A stretch of DNA of 30,005 bases, from contig DAOSOK010000051.1 of the NCBI GenBank assembly GCA_035373905.1, positions 1 through 30,005 of the forward strand, given 5' to 3'. A program made the translations under genes and the position numbers. Every line of letters begins with the position of its first letter. The first letter of the stretch is position 1. Source of the stretch: Candidatus Ozemobacteraceae bacterium. GTDB taxonomy: Bacteria > Muiribacteriota > Ozemobacteria > Ozemobacterales > Ozemobacteraceae. The notes beneath the pieces were generated by a model. The model worked only from the letters and a program-made list of their open reading frames with translations. It made no database searches and was not told where the DNA came from. Positions 24,177 through 30,005 of this stretch are shown here, piece after piece.

Positions 24177-25313
24177 ATGCGCAAGCGCACGAAACACCCC
24201 GAATCGCTCCTTCCGCCGGATACGCCGTTTCCGGATGAAGAGCCGATCGGGGCGGAACCCGCCGAGCCGTCTGTCCTGACGCCGAAACCGATCGCCGAAG
24301 ACGATGTCATCCTGCCGACCCTGCGGCCGAAGAAGTTCGACGAGTTCGTCGGACAGCGCGAGATCGTCGAAAAGCTCAGAGTTTTCATCTCCGCCGCCAG
24401 GCAGCGCGGCGAACCGCTCGATCACACGCTTCTCCTCGGCCCGCCGGGTCTGGGAAAGACCACGCTCGCCAACGTGATCGCCGCCGAGATGGGCGTGCAG
24501 ATCCGCATCACGTCGGGCCCCGTGCTGACCCGCGCCGGCGACGTCGCCGCGCTGCTGACGGGCCTGCGCGCGGGCGACGTGCTGTTCATCGACGAGATTC
24601 ACCGGCTCAGCAAGACGGTCGAAGAGGTCCTGTATCCCGCCATGGAGGATTACCATTTCGACGTGCTGGTCGGCAAAGGACCGACGGCGCGAAGCCTGCG
24701 CCTGAAAGTCCAGCCGTTCACGCTGGTGGGCGCCACGACGCGAGAAGGCGACGTCGCCGCGCCGCTCAGGGGGCGGTTCGGCGTGGTGTCACGTATCGAC
24801 TACTATTCAACAGAGGAACTGACGGCCCTTCTTCATACCGTTTCGAAGCGACTCTCCTACCCCGTCGACGATGCAGCGGCCGTCGAGATCGCGAAGCGCG
24901 CCCGCGGCACGCCGCGCGTCGCGATTCGTCTGTTCAAGCGGATGCGCGATTTCGCCCAGGTCGAAAAGCAGCCGACGATCGACACGGACACGGTCGCCCG
25001 TGGCATGGCCCTTCTCAAGGTCGATCGGCTCGGTCTGGATTATGTAGACAGGCGTATACTCGAAGTGCTCCTCCGCCGGTTCGACGGCGGCCCGGTGAGC
25101 CTCGACACGCTGGCCGTCTCCGTCGGCGAAGAGCCCGACACCCTGTATGACGTGTACGAATCGTTCCTGATCCAGATCGGGTTTCTCGCCCGCACCAACA
25201 GGGGCCGCGTCGCCACCCGCCATGCCTGGGAGTATATGGGGCTCAAGCCGCCGGCCGAGACGCCGGCCGATCAGCAGCTCCGGCTGTTCGACGACTCACC
25301 CGGCAAAATATGA
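24177..25313 (+). CDS. ruvB: Holliday junction branch-migration helicase RuvB
   Basis: RuvB is the AAA+ motor that drives branch migration with RuvA. It has Walker A GPPGLGKT (88-95), Walker B LFIDEIHR (136-143), sensor 1 GATTREG (185-191) and an arginine finger at R200 (LRGRFG). The C-terminal winged helix ends RVATRHAWEYMGL. Two features are unusual. The N-terminus has about 45 extra acidic and proline-rich residues before ILPTLRPKKFDEFVGQ. The tail after MGLKPPAETPA ends QQLRLFDDSPGKI, where QLRLF (367-371) fits the sliding-clamp binding consensus. The start lies 4 bp after ruvA with only a weak ribosome-binding site, so coupling is likely. The resolvase gene ruvC is not in the window. Confidence 0.97.
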   Translation: MRKRTKHPESLLPPDTPFPDEEPIGAEPAEPSVLTPKPIAEDDVILPTLRPKKFDEFVGQREIVEKLRVFISAARQRGEPLDHTLLLGPPGLGKTTLANVIAAEMGVQIRITSGPVLTRAGDVAALLTGLRAGDVLFIDEIHRLSKTVEEVLYPAMEDYHFDVLVGKGPTARSLRLKVQPFTLVGATTREGDVAAPLRGRFGVVSRIDYYSTEELTALLHTVSKRLSYPVDDAAAVEIAKRARGTPRVAIRLFKRMRDFAQVEKQPTIDTDTVARGMALLKVDRLGLDYVDRRILEVLLRRFDGGPVSLDTLAVSVGEEPDTLYDVYESFLIQIGFLARTNRGRVATRHAWEYMGLKPPAETPADQQLRLFDDSPGKI

Positions 25314-25358
25314 CGTTTTGAGCGTTCTCACACGCTCTATCGAAACCTGCAGCGCGCC

Positions 25359-25422
25359 CCGTTCGCCCTGAGCTTGTCGAAGGGCGAGAGCACTCGTGCT
25401 TCGACAGGCTCAGCACGAACGG
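25359..25422. repeat. Head-to-head pair of REP-like hairpin elements
   Basis: Two 30-bp copies lie in opposite orientation, 25359-25388 (minus) and 25393-25422 (plus), with 4 bp between them. Both contain CTTCGACA-A/G-GCTCAG and end CGAACGG. Each copy folds alone (CGCCCT/AGGGCG in one, CGTGCT/AGCACG in the other), and the base changes between them keep both stems paired. This is a repeat known from many bacterial genomes, where it appears in spurious ORFs as peptides such as PFVLSLSKH and RPSTSSGRTG; both peptides occur here. Confidence 0.9.
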
Positions 25423-25632
25423 CATCGAGCATGCAAGTGATTGTTGTGTTCGTTGAGAGACGAGTTGTAGCGTATCATCAGCAACATTTCGCACCGCGAC
25501 CGAATGGGTATTCCGCGTCTTTCTCGCGTGCCTGAGAAGTCAGGACGCTTCGCAGAAATTTCACGCCGTTTGTTCTTGAAAATCTCTGACGCCATCAGCT
25601 TGTCGGCTACGATTCTGAAACGCGGAAGAATC

Positions 25633-25662
25633 TTGCAGAAGGAGGCCGGCATCTGCTAGCAT
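25633..25662 (+). promoter_or_regulatory. Candidate extended -10 promoter of the small lipoprotein gene
   Basis: TTGCAG (25633-25638) and TAGCAT (25657-25662) are 18 bp apart, and the -10 is preceded by TGC. The predicted leader is about 53 nt. Confidence 0.45.
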
Positions 25663-25722
25663 GGTTCCGCTAAGTCGGTTTATACGAACTGCCGCGATGC
25701 GGTTTGTTCATGTGGAGGAATC

Positions 25723-26418
25723 ATGGGTAAATACGTTTTTTCCCGCTCTGCCGTCGTGTTTCTGCTTCTCGCGTTCGCGTTCATCCTCACGGGGTGCGGC
25801 GGGGGCGGCGGCTCTACGAGCGCTCCGCGTGAACAGCCCCCTGAAGCCGCCGTGCGCGAACTGCTCGCAAGCTGGAAGAACGGCGCCTCGGCGCCGTATA
25901 TCGCCATGAATCCTTCGGCCCCCCCGCGCGTCGTCTTCCAGGCGGAACCAGCCCCGACGGCCTCGGATTCCCTCCGATTCCGCGATCTCAGCGGCAACGA
26001 GTGGAATTTCCTCGTCGTGAGCATCACCCGGCCATCCTCCACCCGCGCCGAAGTCCGGACGTCGACCTCGGTTGGCTTCAATTCATCCGATCCCGAGGCA
26101 ACAACGGCATACATCACCTTCATCATGGCCCTCGACGAGGGCTGGTGGTATCTGAGCGACATGATTCTCGAGCTTCCGCCCGTCATCGTCGTCACCAATA
26201 ACGGCATCGAAGGCTACGTCAGCGAAAAGAACAATCCCGACGTCCGCCTCCAGGGCGCGAACGTTTCCCTTTTCCAGGGCCAGACAAAGATCGCGGAGAC
26301 GGTGACGGACGAGAAGGGATATTACGCGTTTTCCGGGCTCTATCCCGGCACATATACGCTCGTGTTCACGGGCGGCGGCTACGAGTCGCTGACCATCACC
26401 AACGTCGTCGTCAATTGA
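25723..26418 (+). CDS. Small lipoprotein with a C-terminal carboxypeptidase-regulatory-like domain
   Basis: This 231-residue protein has a signal peptide with a perfect lipobox, LTGC, and lipidated C25, followed by a five-glycine tether. Residues 40-155 form a domain I do not recognise, apparently alpha/beta (VRELLASWKNG, then LRFRDLSGNEWNFLVVSITRP, GWWYLSDMILELP), somewhat like small NTF2-type folds with an added lipid anchor; that comparison is weak. Residues 163-231 are a carboxypeptidase-regulatory-like beta-sandwich (GIEGYVSEK, ETVTDEKGYYAFSGLYPGTY). GGAGG sits just before the ATG. It precedes a much larger lipoprotein by 49 bp, and the two share the regulatory-like domain type, so they are probably co-expressed and may act together at the envelope. 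Confidence 0.85.
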   Translation: MGKYVFSRSAVVFLLLAFAFILTGCGGGGGSTSAPREQPPEAAVRELLASWKNGASAPYIAMNPSAPPRVVFQAEPAPTASDSLRFRDLSGNEWNFLVVSITRPSSTRAEVRTSTSVGFNSSDPEATTAYITFIMALDEGWWYLSDMILELPPVIVVTNNGIEGYVSEKNNPDVRLQGANVSLFQGQTKIAETVTDEKGYYAFSGLYPGTYTLVFTGGGYESLTITNVVVN

Positions 26419-26429
26419 AAAGAGAACGC

Positions 26430-26471
26430 ATGATGTTTTTCTTGTTTTTGAAGGAGTCGAAAAAATTATGA
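26430..26471 (+). CDS. Possible 13-residue leader ORF coupled to the large lipoprotein
   Basis: The frame reads MMFFLFLKESKKL and its TGA overlaps the next ATG as ATGA (26468-26471). The AAGGAG that serves the lipoprotein lies inside it, 11 bases from the lipoprotein ATG. It may allow termination-reinitiation, or it may be chance; its own ribosome-binding site is weak. Confidence 0.25.
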   Translation: MMFFLFLKESKKL

Positions 26472-29400
26472 AGCGGTGTTTCATTCTCCCGGCGGTTCTT
26501 TTCGTCCTCGTGTCGGTCGTTCTCATCGGGTGTGGAGGGGGCGGAGGAGGCGGTGGCGGCAACCCCGTCGCGCCCACCGGAGAAGCCCGGCTCGTTTCCC
26601 TCACCGGGAGGGTACTGTTCAACAGCGTTCCCCAGGCAGGCGTCAGCGTCTACCTCTACCGGGCCGACGAGGCGGAAATAGCCGGCCTGACCGAGCAGTA
26701 TACGGCGAACGCCTCGGTGCGCGGATCGCTGCTTCCCGAATCGTCCGCGACCGAACGGACCACGACGACCGACGCCAACGGCGTCTACCGGTTCGACGGC
26801 GTGCCGGAGGGCGAATACACGCTGATGGCTCAGAAGTCGGCGACCGAGCGGGCGGCGCTCACGAAACTCGTTTTATCTTCGGTGAACGGCGCGGTCACCA
26901 CGAAGGACGCGTCGCTCCAGCCCACAAGTGATATAGCAGGAACGATATCCGTCAGCGGCGTCACGGATCTGACCGGCGGCCACGTGTATCTTCTCGGCAC
27001 GTCGTTCAGCTCCGTCACCGACAGCGCCGGCAACTTCAAGATTTCCTACGTGCCGACAGGAACGCCCTTCCAGCTGATGGCCAATTTCAGCGGTGCCGTT
27101 CTTTCACAGCCGATCACGATCGAGGCCGTGGCGGATTCGACGACGGGCAGCCCGGCACTCACGTTGCCGCTCGTTCTGACGAAGCCCGTCGCGCTCGGGA
27201 ACATCGTCGGCACGGCAACCCGCTCTCTGTTCATTCCCGGCGATGCCCAGAGTCATTCGGGCACCCTGGTGTATCTGCTGCAGAACGGCATGTTCATCAA
27301 CATGACCGAAACGAACCAGTACGGCGTCTACCGGTTTTTCAACCTGCCCGCCGTTTCCCCGAACAACGTGTATCAGCTCAGGTTCGTTGCGCCCAATTAC
27401 GTTCCTTCGTCGTCCTTCATCGATGTGACGGTTGCCCCCAATACCGTCACCGAGGCAGCCCAGGTCACCCTTGCTCCCCGGATCCAGTCATCGGTTCTCG
27501 GGCGTCTGAGCGGCCGCGTTCAGAAGCAAAGCTTCCTGAGTCTCGATCAGGAAACGCACGCCGTGCTTCTGGGCCTTGCAACCGGCACCACCTCTGCCGA
27601 CAAGATCGTCTTCAACGTGCAGAGCGACGAGCAGGGCTCCTTCCTCTTCACGAACATCCCGATCGGCACCTACACGCTGTTCTGCGCCGATCCGAACTAC
27701 GTGCTCGCCGGAGGCCCCATCCTGCGCGAGGTGCGCGCCCCCATCAACGATCTCACCTCCGCTCCCGCCTTCCAGCTCGTTCCGGCCGCGACGGCGAAGC
27801 GCCTGGGCGGCCTGACCGGCCGCGTCGTCCGCACCCAGTTCGTCGACGCCGAGGACGATTTCAACGACGTGATTCCTCTCCGCATCGCCACCGGCACCCG
27901 AGGCCTGCCCGGATATTTCGAGATGTCCGCGATCGCGGATGCCGACGGCAATTTCGCGTTCATCGGCGTTCCGGTCGGAACCTATTCCCTGTATTGCGCC
28001 GATGCGGAATACATCTTCTCCCCCTCGAACCCCGTCGCAACCGCTACGGCAGGAATTCCTGCCGTCAACAACGGCCAGTTCAACCTGATACCGAACCCGG
28101 GTTTCGGCGGCTATGGAAGACTCGTCGCGACGATCACCACGCCGGTCGCGTTCATGAACCAGCTCCGTGTGACCCTGGTCTCGCAAACCACTCCCGCGAA
28201 CAATCGGGAGGTTTCGACCTTCCCGGTCGCCGGCGGGCTGTCTCACAGCCTCCTCGTCCGCGAACTGCCGGCCGATTCGTATGTCATGAAGCTCGAACGA
28301 ACCACCGGGTATGACCTCGCACCTCACGCGCCGATCGTCATCGTTGCGAACACCCCGAAGATCGCGCCGCAGATCTATCCGACGATCGACATCAAACCGA
28401 GAATCGATTCCATAGCGACGACGACAAATCAGATCACCGTGTTCGGCGCCAGCTTCACCGCGGACTGCCGCATCGAGCTTTCCCATCTCGGTCAGGAACC
28501 CTGGCAGCAGATTCCGACCGGTTTGACGGCACCGAACCTGAATGGAGACCTTTCCACGATCCGCGGCGGCTACTACGCGCTTCGCGTCGTCGTGCCGAAC
28601 GTCGAGATTCTTCAGACAACGTATCCGAGCGCCATCGCCATCGAACCGAAGCCGGTTACGGGGCTCGTCGCCGTAAGCACCACCCAGGCGATCGAGACGA
28701 ACTGGGCGCCGCAGAACGGTATCAGCCTGTATGAAGCGCGCATCTACCGTGCCGGCCAGGGGGTTCCGCTCCAGGTCGTGAAAACCTCCGAATCGGTCGC
28801 TTCGTTCACCGGTCTGAAGCCCGGCACCGCCTACGACATTTCCGTCTACAGCGTCGCCGACAGGCTGTTGAGCGCTCCGACAACCGTTCCCAACATCATG
28901 ACCCAGGCAATCCTCCCCCCGGCATCCAACACATATAATATTCCATTGTATATGGGGATGCCCCAGGGAGTGGCCGTCGGCAGCGGCTGCGTTTACTTCG
29001 CCGGCACCGACGACGCCGATCAGATCCATAAGATTTTCCGCGTGAATACCGTGAACGGAAATATCACCAAAGTTGCTCCGTTAGCAACTGCCGTCGCTAT
29101 CCTGTATGGGGGCCAGAATCTGTATGTGGTCGAAAACAATGCAGGCAGTTATTCGGTGCGCATTTACGACCCGATCGCACTTTCCGGCTCTGCCTTCGTC
29201 TTTAACGCCTGGGACAGCAGCGAAATCGCCATAGCATACAGTCCTCTGACATCGAGGGTCTATTGCGCCCGGACAACCTTCGGCGGCATTGCAACGATGA
29301 CGGAACTGAACTCCACCACCATGAGCGCCGTGCGTGAAACCCCCCTGCCCTTCCTGATGAGTCCGTCGAACCTCCAATGTCAGGTAAGTTCCGACGGAAC

Positions 29401-29872
29401 ATCCGACGGGGTTGTCGTCGGGTATTCATATCAGAACATGAGCGACAACTACAGTTATTTCCGAGCCTACTATCCCTCGACGACAACATTGTCCGGGCAA
29501 ATACGTTACGGGACGTCAGGCAGTACGCTCGTCAAGCTTCTGCGGGAGCCGAGCGGAAGTTTCTATGCCTATACAAGCTTTTCCGGCTACACAGGATATG
29601 AATTCAAGCCCACGCTGGACGGGCAGTACGTCTCGAGCATCGCAGGCACGTATGACGTCGACACCAGGTTCATTCTCGACAACAAGGCAAACCGCTGGAG
29701 TGCCCAGGGGAATCGCGTGCAGGCGTTTGCGCCGGACAACACCCCGCTTCGCAGTTACACCATCGGCGTAAACGCGGGCGAAACCTACTATGACCCGGTC
29801 ACACGAAAGGTTTTCGTTCTGAGTTACACGAACCCCAACCTGACCGCGATCCGGTTCGACGCTGATTTCTGA
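26468..29872 (+). CDS. Giant lipoprotein with carboxypeptidase-regulatory, IPT/FN3-like and propeller-like domains
   Basis: This 1134-residue protein starts with a signal peptide and a near-consensus lipobox, LIGC, with C22 followed by nine glycines. A series of carboxypeptidase-regulatory-like beta-sandwiches follows, near 42-150, 154-236, 243-335, 343-440 and 446-545. Each shows a turn such as TTTDANGVYRFDGVPEGEY or DEQGSFLFTNIPIGTY. The last two are a clear tandem duplication 102 residues apart (LGRLSGRV and LGGLTGRV). Residues about 645-720 look like an IPT/TIG fold, 728-815 like fibronectin type III (GLKPGTAYDISVYSV), and 825-1134 like a beta-propeller. Its architecture parallels the lipoprotein at 4729. 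It is probably an outer-membrane or surface protein; its binding partner is unknown. A strong terminator follows. Confidence 0.88.
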   Translation: MKRCFILPAVLFVLVSVVLIGCGGGGGGGGGNPVAPTGEARLVSLTGRVLFNSVPQAGVSVYLYRADEAEIAGLTEQYTANASVRGSLLPESSATERTTTTDANGVYRFDGVPEGEYTLMAQKSATERAALTKLVLSSVNGAVTTKDASLQPTSDIAGTISVSGVTDLTGGHVYLLGTSFSSVTDSAGNFKISYVPTGTPFQLMANFSGAVLSQPITIEAVADSTTGSPALTLPLVLTKPVALGNIVGTATRSLFIPGDAQSHSGTLVYLLQNGMFINMTETNQYGVYRFFNLPAVSPNNVYQLRFVAPNYVPSSSFIDVTVAPNTVTEAAQVTLAPRIQSSVLGRLSGRVQKQSFLSLDQETHAVLLGLATGTTSADKIVFNVQSDEQGSFLFTNIPIGTYTLFCADPNYVLAGGPILREVRAPINDLTSAPAFQLVPAATAKRLGGLTGRVVRTQFVDAEDDFNDVIPLRIATGTRGLPGYFEMSAIADADGNFAFIGVPVGTYSLYCADAEYIFSPSNPVATATAGIPAVNNGQFNLIPNPGFGGYGRLVATITTPVAFMNQLRVTLVSQTTPANNREVSTFPVAGGLSHSLLVRELPADSYVMKLERTTGYDLAPHAPIVIVANTPKIAPQIYPTIDIKPRIDSIATTTNQITVFGASFTADCRIELSHLGQEPWQQIPTGLTAPNLNGDLSTIRGGYYALRVVVPNVEILQTTYPSAIAIEPKPVTGLVAVSTTQAIETNWAPQNGISLYEARIYRAGQGVPLQVVKTSESVASFTGLKPGTAYDISVYSVADRLLSAPTTVPNIMTQAILPPASNTYNIPLYMGMPQGVAVGSGCVYFAGTDDADQIHKIFRVNTVNGNITKVAPLATAVAILYGGQNLYVVENNAGSYSVRIYDPIALSGSAFVFNAWDSSEIAIAYSPLTSRVYCARTTFGGIATMTELNSTTMSAVRETPLPFLMSPSNLQCQVSSDGTSDGVVVGYSYQNMSDNYSYFRAYYPSTTTLSGQIRYGTSGSTLVKLLREPSGSFYAYTSFSGYTGYEFKPTLDGQYVSSIAGTYDVDTRFILDNKANRWSAQGNRVQAFAPDNTPLRSYTIGVNAGETYYDPVTRKVFVLSYTNPNLTAIRFDADF

Positions 29873-29886
29873 CCTGAACCGCCAAG

Positions 29887-29917
29887 AGCCGCGGGCCCAC
29901 CCGGGTCCGCGGCTTTT
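29887..29917 (+). terminator. Rho-independent terminator after the large lipoprotein
   Basis: AGCCGCGGGCCC (29887-29898) pairs with GGGTCCGCGGCT (29903-29914) around ACCC, with one G-T wobble. A short T run ends at 29917. It begins 15 bp after the stop codon. Confidence 0.85.
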
Positions 29918-29939
29918 CGTCGATGCGACATTTCTATTT

Positions 29940-29955
29940 GAAAAGATATCTTTTC
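29940..29955. repeat. Perfect 16-bp palindrome
   Basis: GAAAAGATATCTTTTC is its own reverse complement. It lies in the last 88 bp, past the terminator, where no gene is visible. It could be an operator for a gene beyond the window edge. Confidence 0.5.
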
Positions 29956-30005
29956 TGGTTCATCCGAATCTTGCGTACTTTTCACGACAACTTGAAAAAG
30001 TGGAC

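Larger units (their letters stand above)
25314..25722. other. 409-bp intergenic region after ruvB
   Basis: This gap holds an inverted pair of REP-like hairpins (25359-25422), a small stem at 25320-25337 (GAGCGT/ACGCTC, no T run) and the promoter of the next gene. From about 25425 to 25630 I see no gene, RNA or convincing signal. An ORF on the minus strand is only the translation of the repeat. Confidence 0.65.

Noticed and set aside
25320..25337. GAGCGT/ACGCTC stem as the ruvB terminator
   Set aside because: The 6-bp stem has no following T run on either strand.
25243..25494. 83-codon minus-strand ORF containing PFVLSLSKH and RPSTSSGRTG
   Set aside because: These peptides are the translation of the REP-like pair, a known source of false ORFs.

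Overview
The window is a dense, GC-rich (roughly 60% by eye) bacterial chromosome segment. I support 20 protein genes plus one doubtful 13-codon leader ORF. I see no tRNA, rRNA, CRISPR array, phage or insertion sequence. The mix suggests a diderm, non-proteobacterial lineage: three lipoproteins (one with perfect, two with near-consensus lipoboxes), a DapA step towards lysine and meso-DAP, folate-dependent TrmFO, c-di-AMP synthesis by CdaA/CdaR, a divergent EF-G paralogue, and very large Ig/carboxypeptidase-regulatory/propeller lipoproteins. A candidate phylum such as Riflebacteria/Ozemobacteria would fit. That placement is inference only.

Layout. (1) 1-2300: an EF-G-like translational GTPase with its own promoter and a strong terminator. 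(2) 2356-4651: a minus-strand receiver-DUF2225 fusion, divergent from a plus-strand gene of unknown function. (3) 4729-8865: a 1378-residue lipoprotein with about nine Ig/PKD-like units, three of them exact-period 288-bp tandem repeats, and a C-terminal NHL-type propeller. (4) 8973-19749: a tightly packed minus-strand run, dapA-cdaA-cdaR-HEAT-dprA-smg-topA-trmFO, with gaps of 0-57 bp and two overlaps, ending at a hairpin shared with the convergent lipoprotein gene. (5) 19967-21324: a flavoprotein and a formimidoyl-tetrahydrofolate cyclodeaminase. (6) 21615-25313: a PflX-type radical SAM protein, yebC, ruvA and ruvB, with no ruvC between yebC and ruvA. (7) 25723-29872: two further lipoproteins built from carboxypeptidase-regulatory-like domains.

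How the genes work together. The minus-strand run joins cell-wall precursor supply (DapA), c-di-AMP signalling (CdaA and its YbbR partner CdaR), a large HEAT-repeat scaffold, DNA uptake or recombination (DprA), topology (TopA) and tRNA methylation (TrmFO). Smg-DprA-TopA is a known neighbourhood. Joining it to the c-di-AMP pair and an unnamed 774-residue HEAT protein is the most interesting arrangement here. FchA and TrmFO both touch the one-carbon folate pool. RuvA/RuvB supply Holliday-junction branch migration, and RuvB ends in a QLRLF peptide that matches the sliding-clamp binding consensus.

Non-coding structure includes a head-to-head pair of REP-like hairpins after ruvB plus a degenerate third copy before the radical SAM gene, a 7-bp periodic repeat at the end of the radical SAM gene, an 8-G tract serving as ribosome-binding site for the large lipoprotein, and a terminator-like hairpin in the dapA leader.
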